Of a stretch of DNA of 64,000 nt, positions 19,825 to 28,152 are shown piece by piece. This DNA comes from Massilia eburnea (GTDB lineage Bacteria > Pseudomonadota > Gammaproteobacteria > Burkholderiales > Burkholderiaceae_D). A model generated the notes under the pieces. It saw nothing but the letters and a program-made list of their open reading frames with translations. It was not told where the DNA came from and ran no database searches. Positions within the stretch are counted from its first letter, which is position 1. Each line of letters begins with the position of its first letter. Both the position numbers and the translations under genes were made by a program. The DNA lies in NCBI RefSeq assembly GCF_009720745.1, contig NZ_WNKX01000001.1, positions 456,088 through 520,087 on the forward strand. The letters are read 5' to 3'.

Positions 19825-20748
19825 TCAGCCCTCTTTGTTGATGCGCACGATCAAAGCGCCCAACACCTCCTCCGCCATCTCATTCTCCACCTGGCAAGTG
19901 CCGGCATTCTCATGCCCGCCGCCGCCGTATTCCAGCATCAGCGCACCGATATTGGTCTTCGAGGACCGATTCAGGATCGACTTACCCGTGGCGAACACGG
20001 TATTCTGGTTCTTCAGCCCCCACAGCACGTGGATCGAGATATTCTGCTCAGGGTACAGGGCATATATGACGAAGCGATTACCCGCATAAATCGTCTCCTC
20101 GTTGCGCAAGTCCAGCACCACCAGGTTCTTGTGCACCGTCGAACAACGGCGGATCTGCTCCTTGCACTTCTCCGCATGGTCGTGATACAGGTCGCTGCGT
20201 TCTTTCACGTCAGGCAGCGCCATGATTTCATCAATCGTGTGCGAGCGGCAGTAGTCGATCAAATCCATCATCAGGTTGTAATTCGAGATGCGGAAGTCGC
20301 GGAAGCGCCCCAGCCCCGTGCGCGCGTCCATCAGGAAGTTCAGCAGGTCCCAGCCCTTGGGATTCAGCACCTCGTCACGGTTGAACTGCGCCGAATCGCC
20401 TTTGTCCACCGCCAGCATCATGTCGTTCCAGGCTGAGGGGAACTTGTTGCCGCCGCCGTAGTAGTCATACACCACGCGTGCGGCTGACGGCGCATTGGGA
20501 TCGATGACGTGGTTCTGGCGGTCGCCCGTATTGCGGATGGTCTCGGACAGGTGGTGGTCGAACGCCAGGTGGGCGCCCGCTACATAAGGAAGGTTGGTGG
20601 TGATATCGCGGCTGGTAATGGCGATTTTCCCGTCCTGCATGTCCTTCGGGTGCACGAACAGGATCTCGTCGATCAAGTCCAGGTGCTTGAGCAGCACCGC
20701 GCACACCAGGCCATCAAAATCACTGCGGGTAACTAGGCGGAACTTCAT
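19825..20748 (-). CDS. DHH family phosphoesterase
   Basis: Metal-dependent phosphoesterase of the DHH/DHHA1 superfamily (307 aa). Motif I is RSDFDGLVCAVLL, the DHH triad is in LAFDHHLSE, and the DHHA1 motif is GGGHENAGTC near the C-terminus. Relatives include exopolyphosphatases and nanoRNA or cyclic dinucleotide hydrolases; the substrate here is not determinable. The start was moved to the ATG at 20748, which has AGGGG eight bases upstream; a GTG at 20757 has no ribosome site. Confidence 0.85.
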   Translation of the reverse strand: MKFRLVTRSDFDGLVCAVLLKHLDLIDEILFVHPKDMQDGKIAITSRDITTNLPYVAGAHLAFDHHLSETIRNTGDRQNHVIDPNAPSAARVVYDYYGGGNKFPSAWNDMMLAVDKGDSAQFNRDEVLNPKGWDLLNFLMDARTGLGRFRDFRISNYNLMMDLIDYCRSHTIDEIMALPDVKERSDLYHDHAEKCKEQIRRCSTVHKNLVVLDLRNEETIYAGNRFVIYALYPEQNISIHVLWGLKNQNTVFATGKSILNRSSKTNIGALMLEYGGGGHENAGTCQVENEMAEEVLGALIVRINKEG

Positions 20749-20799
20749 GGAAGGCACCCCTATCGCTGATGAATTGGAGACCCATAGTACCGTGAAGTT

Positions 20800-21723
20800 T
20801 CAAAGCCTGTCGAGACGCCCCGCAAAGTCTTGTGCCCGCAATTGCGCAACCACATAGTCGACGAAAGCCCGGGTCTTGGCCGGCAACAGCTTCTTGCTCG
20901 AATAGTAGATCGACAGGGGCCCGACCTCGGCATGCCAGTCCGGCAGCAGGCGCACCAGCTGCCCCGATTCCAGCAGCGGCGCCGCGTGTGGTCCGGGCAG
21001 CAGCGCCACGCCCAGTCCCATGCAGGCCGCCTGCGCCATCGCTTCCGGATCGTCGAAGGTGGCGACGGGGCGAAACTCAGCCACAGCCTCCTCGCCGGCG
21101 GCATTGCGCAGCAGGTAGTCGCGCAGGCGTCCGCTCTCGGCCGAGCGGCGCGCAATGCCTTCCCAGCCCGCTAGCTCGGACGGGTGGCGCGGCAGTTGGC
21201 GCCCCGCCAGGTAGGAAGGCGCCGCCGTGACCAGGACCCATGGCCGCCCCAGCTCGCGCGCCACCACGCCTGGCGCCAGGTCGATGCCGCCGCCAATGGC
21301 GACGTCATAGCCCTCCCCGATCAGGTCTACCACGCGGTTGTCGAAGCGCCAGTCGTGCTGTACGCCCGGATAGCGCTGCAGGAAGCCTTTCAGCAAGGGC
21401 AGGATATACATGCGCCCCACGCCATGCGCCAGCGCCACCTTGAGCGTCCCGGCCGGCTCTCCAGCGCCTTGCGCAGCGTCGGCGATGGCGCCTTGCAGCT
21501 CGGTGAGCGGACCGCGCACCTGCTGCAGCAAGCGTTCGCCGGCTTCGGTCAGCGCCAGCCGGCGCGTGCTGCGCTGGAACAGGCGCACGCCGAGGCGGCC
21601 TTCCAACCGCGCCACGTTCTTGCTGACGGCGGCCGGGGTCAGGCCCAGGCGGCGCGCCGCCTCCGAGAAGCCGGCGCATTCGGCGCTCTGCAGGAAGGCT
21701 TCGAGCAGGTTCAATGGCTCCAT
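20800..21723 (-). CDS. LysR family transcriptional regulator
   Basis: Transcription regulator of 307 aa with the N-terminal winged helix-turn-helix (LLEAFLQSAECAGFSEAARR, LTPAAVSKNVARLEGRLG) and a C-terminal periplasmic-binding-protein-like effector domain. It is divergent from the SDR gene at 21827, the classic arrangement for a LysR regulator and its target. A dyad TAGCT-N9-AGCTA lies in the shared gap. The effector ligand is unknown. Confidence 0.93.
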   Translation of the reverse strand: MEPLNLLEAFLQSAECAGFSEAARRLGLTPAAVSKNVARLEGRLGVRLFQRSTRRLALTEAGERLLQQVRGPLTELQGAIADAAQGAGEPAGTLKVALAHGVGRMYILPLLKGFLQRYPGVQHDWRFDNRVVDLIGEGYDVAIGGGIDLAPGVVARELGRPWVLVTAAPSYLAGRQLPRHPSELAGWEGIARRSAESGRLRDYLLRNAAGEEAVAEFRPVATFDDPEAMAQAACMGLGVALLPGPHAAPLLESGQLVRLLPDWHAEVGPLSIYYSSKKLLPAKTRAFVDYVVAQLRAQDFAGRLDRL

Positions 21724-21746
21724 TTGATACCTTTGGTTGAAAGTGA

Positions 21747-21765
21747 TAGCTAATATTACCAGCTA
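21747..21765. promoter_or_regulatory. Candidate LysR operator
   Basis: Dyad TAGCT-N9-AGCTA, containing the T-N11-A layout typical of LysR-type binding sites, located between the divergent LysR and SDR genes. Predicted from symmetry and position only. Confidence 0.5.
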
Positions 21766-21826
21766 GTCGCATCGCAATGCGTGAACCATACTGGCTTCAT
21801 CCCAACCAAACTTGTAGGAGCAAATC

Positions 21827-22555
21827 ATGAGCAAAATCGCATTCGTTACCGGTGGTTCCCGCGGCATCGGCGCCGCCATCGTGCGCCGCCTGGCCAAGGA
21901 CGGTGCAACCGTCGCCTTCACCTACCAAAGCTCGGGCGCTGCCGCCGACGCGCTGGCCAGTGAAATCCAGGCCGCGGGCGGCCAGGCCATCGCGCTGAAA
22001 GTCGACGCCACCGACGTCGCAGCCACCCGCGCCGCCATCGACGACATCGCGCGCCGTTTCGGCCGCCTCGACATCCTCGTCAACAACGCCGGCGTGCTGC
22101 ACCTGGGCGACGTTTCCGAACTGACGATGGAAGCCTTCGACAACACCATCGCCGTCAACGTGCGCGCCGTGTTCGCCGCCACCCAGGCAGCAGTGGCACA
22201 TATGAAGGCCGGCGGCCGCGTGATCAATATCAGCAGCACCAATGCCGAGCGCATGCCCTTCCCTGGCGGTTCGATTTATGCGATGAGCAAGTCGGCGCTG
22301 ACTGGCCTGGTGCAAGGCCTGGCGCGCGACCTTGGCCCGCGCGGCATCACCATCAATAATGTGCAGCCAGGCCCGGTGGATACCGACATGAACCCGGCGC
22401 ACAGCGACTTTGCCAAGGCCCTGCACGACCTGATGCCGATCAAGCGTCACGCGCGCGGCGAAGAAATTGCTGGGATGGTGGCCTACCTGGCCAGCGATGA
22501 AGCGGCCTACGTGACCGGCGCAGGTCTCAATATCGACGGTGGCTTCGCCGCCTAA
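21827..22555 (+). CDS. SDR family NAD(P)-dependent oxidoreductase
   Basis: Classical short-chain dehydrogenase of 242 aa. The cofactor motif TGGSRGIG is at residues 9-16, the NNAG motif follows VNNAGVLHLGD, and the catalytic Ser and YxxxK are in NISSTN and SIYAMSKSALTG. An Arg/Lys-poor, Ser-containing first beta-alpha turn does not settle NADH against NADPH. It resembles 3-oxoacyl-ACP-reductase-like SDRs, but substrate assignment is not possible. It has an AGGAG ribosome site and is divergent from the LysR gene. Its stop overlaps the opposing AraC gene stop by 4 bases. Confidence 0.92.
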   Translation: MSKIAFVTGGSRGIGAAIVRRLAKDGATVAFTYQSSGAAADALASEIQAAGGQAIALKVDATDVAATRAAIDDIARRFGRLDILVNNAGVLHLGDVSELTMEAFDNTIAVNVRAVFAATQAAVAHMKAGGRVINISSTNAERMPFPGGSIYAMSKSALTGLVQGLARDLGPRGITINNVQPGPVDTDMNPAHSDFAKALHDLMPIKRHARGEEIAGMVAYLASDEAAYVTGAGLNIDGGFAA

Positions 22556-23466
22556 GGCGCGAAGTGCGACTGCCGCAGCTGTTCGGCGTCCTGCTTGGGC
22601 GAGGCGCCGAACATCCTGCGGTATTCGCGGCTGAATTGCGAAGGGCTTTCGTAGCCCACTTTGAAGGCCACCGTGGCTGCCTCCACGCCGCCGGCCATCA
22701 GCAACTTGCGCGCTTCCAGCAGGCGCACCTGCTTCTGGTACTGCAATGGGCTCATCACCGTCATGGCCTTGAAGCGGCGGTGCAGGACGGAGGCGCTCAT
22801 GCGCACTTCCCTGGCCAGCGTTTCAATGCGCAGCGGCTGGTCGAAATGCTGGCGTATCCACTGGATCGCTTCCCCGATCGATTGTTCTTTGCCGCTGCCA
22901 CGCACCGCGATGTGCAGCGCGGCGCCGCCCGGCGCCATCAGCAGGTGGTAGAACAACTCCTGCTTCAGCAGGCGTGACAACACCGGAATGTCGCGCGGTT
23001 TGTCCAGCAGCGCCAGCAGCCGCGCCACAACGTCCAGCAGCCCGGCGCCGGCCGCTTCAACGTAGGTGGCCGGCAGTTGCGCGGGCGGTGGCGGGGCGAT
23101 CTGCATTTCCAAGATGAAGGCCGCGATTTCCCGGGCTTCAAAATCGACGCGCACGCCTAAATACGGCCGCGCCAGCGTGGCCGCCGTGACCTGGCCGGAT
23201 ACCGGCATCGTGACAGCTGCAAGGAGGTAGTCGCCGGGGCCGTACTGCACCAGCTCCGGACCGACCAGCGTCTGTTTGGCGCCCTGCACCAGCAGGCACA
23301 TGGAAGGCTGCAGCAAGCCCCGCCCAGCTTCTGTGGGCGTGGGAATGCGGATCAGCGTCAGCCAGGGGATGGCGGTGACGATATCCCGGCGTTCATGCCC
23401 AGTGCCGCGGAAATGCCGGGCCACGGCCTGGCGCAATACCTGCAGCAGCTCAGAGTGTCGTTTCAT
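22552..23466 (-). CDS. AraC family transcriptional regulator
   Basis: Regulator of 304 aa with an N-terminal cupin-like AraC_N domain (CLLVQGAKQTLVGPELVQYGPGD) and C-terminal double helix-turn-helix (LRIETLAREVRMSASVLHRRFKA, AATVAFKVGYESPSQFSREYRRMFG). The ATG at 23466 was chosen because it gives the usual family start and overlaps the end of the aldehyde dehydrogenase by 17 bases. The longer open frame upstream runs inside that gene. Coupling suggests it is co-expressed with the dehydrogenase and perhaps controls it. Confidence 0.9.
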   Translation of the reverse strand: MKRHSELLQVLRQAVARHFRGTGHERRDIVTAIPWLTLIRIPTPTEAGRGLLQPSMCLLVQGAKQTLVGPELVQYGPGDYLLAAVTMPVSGQVTAATLARPYLGVRVDFEAREIAAFILEMQIAPPPPAQLPATYVEAAGAGLLDVVARLLALLDKPRDIPVLSRLLKQELFYHLLMAPGGAALHIAVRGSGKEQSIGEAIQWIRQHFDQPLRIETLAREVRMSASVLHRRFKAMTVMSPLQYQKQVRLLEARKLLMAGGVEAATVAFKVGYESPSQFSREYRRMFGASPKQDAEQLRQSHFAP

Positions 23467-24880
23467 AGCCCATGATGGCCTTCGGTTCGAGATAGGCTTC
23501 CAATCCATGGATGCCGAACTCGCGGCCCAGGCCCGATTGCCTGAACCCGCCGAACGGCGCCAAGGGTTCATCATACAGCCCATTGACGAACACCCTGCCT
23601 GCCACAATCTGCGACGCCACGCGGTTGGCGCGCGCCACATCGCCGGAAAAGACATAGGCATGCAGGCCGTAGTCCGTGTCGTTGGCGATCTGCACGGCTT
23701 CTTCCTCCGTGCGGTAGCTGATGATCGACAGCACGGGGCCGAAAATCTCTTCACGTGCGATGGCCATGCCGTTATGCACGTTGGCGAATACAGTGGGCCG
23801 CACGAAATTGCCCGCTTCCAGCCCTTGCGGCTTGCCTTCGCCGCCAACCAGCAGCTCCGCGCCCTCTTCCAGGCCCAGGCGGATATAGTGCTGCACGCGC
23901 TCCCACTGGCGGCGGCTGACCATCGGGCCGATGCGCGTGGCCGGGTCGCGCGGGTCCCCGACCTTCAGCCTGGACATTTCGGCAGCAGCCAGGCGCTTGG
24001 CATCGTCCAGCCGGTGCAGCGGCACCAGCAGGCGCGTGCCGGCCAGGCATGCCTGGCCGCTGTTGAAAGTTGCCGCCGCAATGGCCAAGGGCATGGCTTT
24101 CTCGAAATTGGCGTCGTCCAGCAATACAGTGGGCGATTTGCCGCCCAGCTCCAGCGTCACCCGCTTCATGGTCTCCACAGCACCGCGCGCAATAGCCTTG
24201 CCCACTGCGGTGGAACCAGTGAAGGAGATTTTCGCCACGTCGGGATGGCGTACGATTTCGGCGCCGGCCGTGTCACCGCGGCCGGTGATGATGTTGAACA
24301 CGCCCGGCGGCAGGCCGGCCCGGTGCAGCAGACCGGTGAGGACCGCGGTCTGCATTGCGCTCATTTCGCTGGGCTTGATCACCGCCGTACTGCCGGAAGC
24401 AATGGCCATCGCCAGCTTGCCGCAGATGAAGCTGTAGTTCGCGTTCCAGGGCGTCACCAGGCCCGCCACGCCGAGCGGCACCATCTGCACGCGCGCACTG
24501 CCAAGCTGGCGCACGAAGTCGTAGCCGGCCAACAGCTCTTTCGCGACGGCGAAGCTGGCTGCGGCGCGGCGCACCGTGCCCGTGGTAGTGGCCAGCGGGC
24601 CGCCGTATTCGTCCAGCATGGCTTCGATCAATTCGTGCTCGCCTTCGCGCACGGCATCGTGCAGGCGTTGCAGCGTGTCCATGCGTTGTTCCCGGCTGCT
24701 GCCGGAAAGCGCAGGGTAAGCGGCTTTGGCGGCGGCGATGGCACGCTGCGCATCCGTCTCATCCGCCAGGCGCACGCGGGTCAGCGGAGCGCCGGTGGAT
24801 GGGTTGGCAAACTCCATGAATTCGCTGCCGTGCGGCGTGACGAATTCACCGTTGATGTAGAGGTGGTCGATGGTTTTCAT
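23450..24880 (-). CDS. NAD(P)-dependent aldehyde dehydrogenase
   Basis: Aldehyde dehydrogenase superfamily enzyme of 476 aa oxidising an aldehyde to the acid. The catalytic Glu is in LELGGKSPT and the nucleophilic Cys in FNSGQACLAGTR; the coenzyme-binding block TPWNANY and the FTGSTAVGKAI turn are present. The substrate is not clear from the sequence. It is the first gene of a two-gene unit with the AraC regulator downstream. Confidence 0.93.
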   Translation of the reverse strand: MKTIDHLYINGEFVTPHGSEFMEFANPSTGAPLTRVRLADETDAQRAIAAAKAAYPALSGSSREQRMDTLQRLHDAVREGEHELIEAMLDEYGGPLATTTGTVRRAAASFAVAKELLAGYDFVRQLGSARVQMVPLGVAGLVTPWNANYSFICGKLAMAIASGSTAVIKPSEMSAMQTAVLTGLLHRAGLPPGVFNIITGRGDTAGAEIVRHPDVAKISFTGSTAVGKAIARGAVETMKRVTLELGGKSPTVLLDDANFEKAMPLAIAAATFNSGQACLAGTRLLVPLHRLDDAKRLAAAEMSRLKVGDPRDPATRIGPMVSRRQWERVQHYIRLGLEEGAELLVGGEGKPQGLEAGNFVRPTVFANVHNGMAIAREEIFGPVLSIISYRTEEEAVQIANDTDYGLHAYVFSGDVARANRVASQIVAGRVFVNGLYDEPLAPFGGFRQSGLGREFGIHGLEAYLEPKAIMGYETTL

Positions 24881-24924
24881 GCCCCCATCTTAGGCGCGCC
24901 GGGCCCGGATGCGGTAGAACAAAA

Positions 24925-26388
24925 CTAGGCGATGATTGCCTGATCCTGCCGGTACAGGCGTTCCAGCACTTCCTTTGTAATGGCTATAAAGAGGGCACTG
25001 GCCGGCGCCAGTTCCGGCGTCTCCGCTTCGCGCAACTGCCGCCACAGGTCCGCCACCTGTTCTTCGCGTGCGGCGACGGCGGTCTCCACTTCCTCCTGCC
25101 AGAAGGCGGGCGCTTCGCCCTCCACGAAATTGCCGCGGCCCCGGCCGAAGTGGGCAACGGCGAGGTAGCGCAGCACGCTGGACACCAGCAGCGTGCGCAG
25201 GAATTCATCCGACAGCGTGATCACCGGCACTTTGCGGTCGGTGCCGACATTGAAGCCCCAGGCGGCGCCGGAAAACGCCAGCGCGCCGATCACGCCGCCC
25301 AGCAGTGCTCCAGTACCCAATGTCAGCCCGCCCGCGGCCAGGTCGGCCGACAGGCCCGTAGCGGCGCCCGACATGATGGCGCCCAGCAGTGCAGCCTGCG
25401 CTTTCTCCACCGGCGCCTTCACCACGAAATTGCTGCTGACGCGGGCATTGATTTTTGGCGCTTCGCTGGGATCGAGCCTGTGCAGCGCCAGCAGGTGCAC
25501 CGTCGCCTGTCCGATCGCGATATTGAGGCGGCCGATCAGGGTGTTCATTGCCCTTTCCTGCCGCTTGCGATCCTCACCCTTGCCGATGCCGATGACTTTC
25601 AGCGCGGAAGTAAGCATGCCCCGTTCCACCCTTTCCACGACCTGCTTGTCGCGCACGGCGTCGGTCAGCTGTTGCGCCATCACCGCCATGGATTGTTTGA
25701 AACGGCGGGCATTGGTTTCTTCCCACACCGAGAACAGGCGCTCATAACCTTCCTGTTTGGGTGGCCCTACCAGCGCGCCCAGCGCATCGTAGAACACCCG
25801 TTCATGCACCCAGCAACGCGCGAATGCATCCAGCGGCAGCACTTCGCGCACCTGGCCGAATTGCAGCATGAAGTCTTTCCAGCGCAGCAGCTCCGACTGT
25901 TCTTCCGGCAGCGGGCGCGGTGGCCCCATCTGGTTCAGCAGCACCAGAACGGGTTTGCCCAGCCAATCGAGGATGCGCATTTCGGCCGGAATGTAGCCGG
26001 CATCGCCCGGGTTCTCGGTGGAGTTGACCAGGTAGAGCACCACGTCGGCTTCGTCACGCGCGGCGCGCAATGCTTGCTGGCTAAGCCAGAACGGGCGGTC
26101 GCGATAGCGGTCCAGCACTTCGCGCAGGAACCAGCCAAGCGGGTTGCCCATCATGGCCAGACGCTTCATCAAGCGTACCGAATCGCCGAATCCCGGCGTA
26201 TCCCACAGCACAAGGCGGTCGCCATGCTGTGTTTGCATCAAAGCGTGCGCTTCGGCGAAGGCCGTGACGTGGGCCGCGTCGCGCACTTCGCCGACGTCGG
26301 TGCCCAACAAGGTGCGCGCCAATGTGGTCTTGCCGTTATTGGTGTGCGAGACCAGCGCCAGCTGGATGGTGACCGGGGCGCCGCTCAT
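24925..26388 (-). CDS. GTPase with DUF3482 domain
   Basis: P-loop GTPase-like protein of 487 aa. The N-terminal G domain has G1 SHTNNGKTTL and G3 DTPGFGD, but the G4 position reads LLNQMG and lacks the usual NKxD, so guanine specificity may be altered. The remaining part corresponds to DUF3482, with small hydrophobic Gly/Ala-rich stretches at about residues 330-385 that could sit in or at the membrane. The start overlaps the stop of the upstream DUF2868 gene by 4 bases, and the two families commonly occur as a pair. The function is unknown. Confidence 0.85.
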   Translation of the reverse strand: MSGAPVTIQLALVSHTNNGKTTLARTLLGTDVGEVRDAAHVTAFAEAHALMQTQHGDRLVLWDTPGFGDSVRLMKRLAMMGNPLGWFLREVLDRYRDRPFWLSQQALRAARDEADVVLYLVNSTENPGDAGYIPAEMRILDWLGKPVLVLLNQMGPPRPLPEEQSELLRWKDFMLQFGQVREVLPLDAFARCWVHERVFYDALGALVGPPKQEGYERLFSVWEETNARRFKQSMAVMAQQLTDAVRDKQVVERVERGMLTSALKVIGIGKGEDRKRQERAMNTLIGRLNIAIGQATVHLLALHRLDPSEAPKINARVSSNFVVKAPVEKAQAALLGAIMSGAATGLSADLAAGGLTLGTGALLGGVIGALAFSGAAWGFNVGTDRKVPVITLSDEFLRTLLVSSVLRYLAVAHFGRGRGNFVEGEAPAFWQEEVETAVAAREEQVADLWRQLREAETPELAPASALFIAITKEVLERLYRQDQAIIA

Positions 26389-27791
26389 GCTGCGCCTCCA
26401 TCGACGGTTTCAGGCGCCAGCAAGTCCACCACCCTGGGTTCTGCGCCGTGCAGGATGCAGAATTCGCGCCACAGCTCGATGCGCTCACGCAGTCGGCTGG
26501 CGTCGGTACGCGCCGCCATTGCCGACTGGTCGAGCAGCGCCACCAGGCGCTTGCCCCGGCCCAGCGCCGCGAGAAAGACGCCGTGGTTCTCCTGCTCCGG
26601 CGTGGCGGCAATGCCGAACAACACCGCATTGGTCACCCCTTCTCCCGCCTCCAGCGGCGGCGCTTCACTGCCATAAGCTACCTGCGGCAGCAGGCGCACG
26701 CGGGCCTGCTCTCCCAGCATGTCCTGGGCCACGACATCCAGTCCCTTGCTGCGCGCCTCATCCACCGTCAGGCTGTAAGGCAGCACGCGCAACAGGCCCG
26801 GTTCCCCGCCGGCCGCCACCGACAATTGGTGGAAGTAAGGCTGGTCCATGTCGAGCGGGAAGCGCTGGCGCAAGAACATGGCGCGCAGCGCGGCCACGAG
26901 GCCCAGGACAATGCGCGGAAGAATCACGTACAGCAGCAGGCTCGCCGCATACAGGTGGACCCAGCGCGCGCCGTTGCCGGGGTGCGCCGCGCTCCAGTCC
27001 TGCAGCGAGCGGACCTCGGCCAGCGAAAAGCCCTGCAGGCCAAATACCAGTTCCGCCGGCATGAACACCAGCGATAGTAATTGGTGCACCTGGCCCGCAT
27101 TCAGGAAGGTGCTTTCCCAGCCGGCGGCATATTGTTCGACAATGCCGCGCGAATACAGCGACAGCACGGCGCCAATCGCAAATGCCGCGGCCGACCAATG
27201 CAGGATGCGTGCAATGCGCGCCATGTTCAGCCGCGCACTGAGGCGGGCCCAGTCCACCATGAATTGCAGGACACCGGCAGACAATGCGTGCGGCAGGCGG
27301 CGCGGCACATGCCCGCCCCCCAGTCCCATGCGATTGGCCAGGCCGCGCCGCAAGCCGGCGCGGCGCGCCGGCAGAACCGCCCAAACGACGATCAGAAGGT
27401 AGACCAACAAATTCCAGGCGATGATGCCGAGAAGGGGACGCGACAGCAGGTCGACGCGGTGCGCATTGCTGAAATGCTCCGCCATGCTGCCCACCAGCAG
27501 CGCTGCCAGCGGCAGCAGCCAGCTGGCGCCCCACAAGCCGCTGTGGCCTTTCGCAACGCCGGCAAAAAGCTTGTGGCGCGACGCCAGGCGTTTGAGCAGC
27601 TGGTCCGCGCGATGGTAAAGGAAATTGGGAAGCGTGGCTGCCGAACGGGATTCTGCGGCTTGCCAGTGCGCCAGTTCGCGCGCAGTGCGGCTGGCGAATT
27701 TGCGGTCATCCTCGGTCAGCACTTCCTTTTGCCGGTCAGCCTCCTCAATCGCCTTGACCAGCAAGATGGCACGAGCTGTCTTTTCTTTCAT
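26385..27791 (-). CDS. DUF2868 membrane protein, partner of the DUF3482 GTPase
   Basis: Membrane protein of 468 aa and unknown function. Hydrophobic segments appear at about residues 85-105, 120-145, 200-225, 245-270 and 300-325; the N- and C-terminal parts are soluble. The ATG at 27791 follows GGAGGG directly upstream; the frame stays open 19 codons further but without support. It is translationally coupled to the GTPase gene, so the two proteins probably form a membrane-associated GTPase system. The substrate or process is not known. Confidence 0.85.
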   Translation of the reverse strand: MKEKTARAILLVKAIEEADRQKEVLTEDDRKFASRTARELAHWQAAESRSAATLPNFLYHRADQLLKRLASRHKLFAGVAKGHSGLWGASWLLPLAALLVGSMAEHFSNAHRVDLLSRPLLGIIAWNLLVYLLIVVWAVLPARRAGLRRGLANRMGLGGGHVPRRLPHALSAGVLQFMVDWARLSARLNMARIARILHWSAAAFAIGAVLSLYSRGIVEQYAAGWESTFLNAGQVHQLLSLVFMPAELVFGLQGFSLAEVRSLQDWSAAHPGNGARWVHLYAASLLLYVILPRIVLGLVAALRAMFLRQRFPLDMDQPYFHQLSVAAGGEPGLLRVLPYSLTVDEARSKGLDVVAQDMLGEQARVRLLPQVAYGSEAPPLEAGEGVTNAVLFGIAATPEQENHGVFLAALGRGKRLVALLDQSAMAARTDASRLRERIELWREFCILHGAEPRVVDLLAPETVDGGAA

Positions 27792-27898
27792 CAGCCCTCC
27801 ACACAGGCAGCAGCAATATTGATTGCACTCATGCACCGAGTGTACCACCAGTCATTCCTGCCAACAGCCACGCACCGTTGATGGTATCAGCCCGCCAT

Positions 27899-27914
27899 GT
27901 GGAAACGTTCCCAC
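27899..27914. promoter_or_regulatory. LacI-type operator site 1
   Basis: GTGGAAACGTTCCCAC, a near-perfect dyad matching the TGGAAACGTTTCCA consensus shared by five sites of this locus. It lies upstream of the first TonB-receptor promoter (about -75). Confidence 0.7.
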
Positions 27915-27944
27915 TTTCGTTGCGCATAACGTACGTTCAGGCTG

Positions 27945-27974
27945 TTGACTTCAAATTTTGAACGGTGCTATATT
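27945..27974 (+). promoter_or_regulatory. Promoter P1 of the TonB receptor operon
   Basis: TTGACT, 18-base spacer, TATATT with an extended -10 (TGC just before it). It lies between operator sites 1 and 2 and about 180 bases before the start codon. Confidence 0.65.
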
Positions 27975-27987
27975 GCGCTGACCAGAA

Positions 27988-28001
27988 TGGAAACGTTTCC
28001 A
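27988..28001. promoter_or_regulatory. LacI-type operator site 2
   Basis: Perfect dyad TGGAAACGTTTCCA about 7-20 bases after the predicted P1 start site, a repressing position. Confidence 0.8.
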
Positions 28002-28050
28002 GTTTGATGACGGAAACCCCACACTTCCTGCCGATTCCCGGCGTATTTTA

Positions 28051-28079
28051 TTGACAATCGATTTTGCTGCCCCTAGTAT
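28051..28079 (+). promoter_or_regulatory. Promoter P2 of the TonB receptor operon
   Basis: Consensus TTGACA, 17-base spacer, TAGTAT. The predicted start is near 28086, giving a leader of about 65 bases that begins inside operator 3. Confidence 0.7.
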
Positions 28080-28093
28080 TTTGAAGCATGACG

Positions 28094-28107
28094 TGGAAAC
28101 GTTTCCA
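28094..28107. promoter_or_regulatory. LacI-type operator site 3
   Basis: Perfect dyad TGGAAACGTTTCCA immediately downstream of P2, so bound repressor should block transcription start. Confidence 0.8.
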
Positions 28108-28152
28108 TGCTGGTTGGGGAGGCGGCCAGACTATAAGAACCAAGGAGACCAA

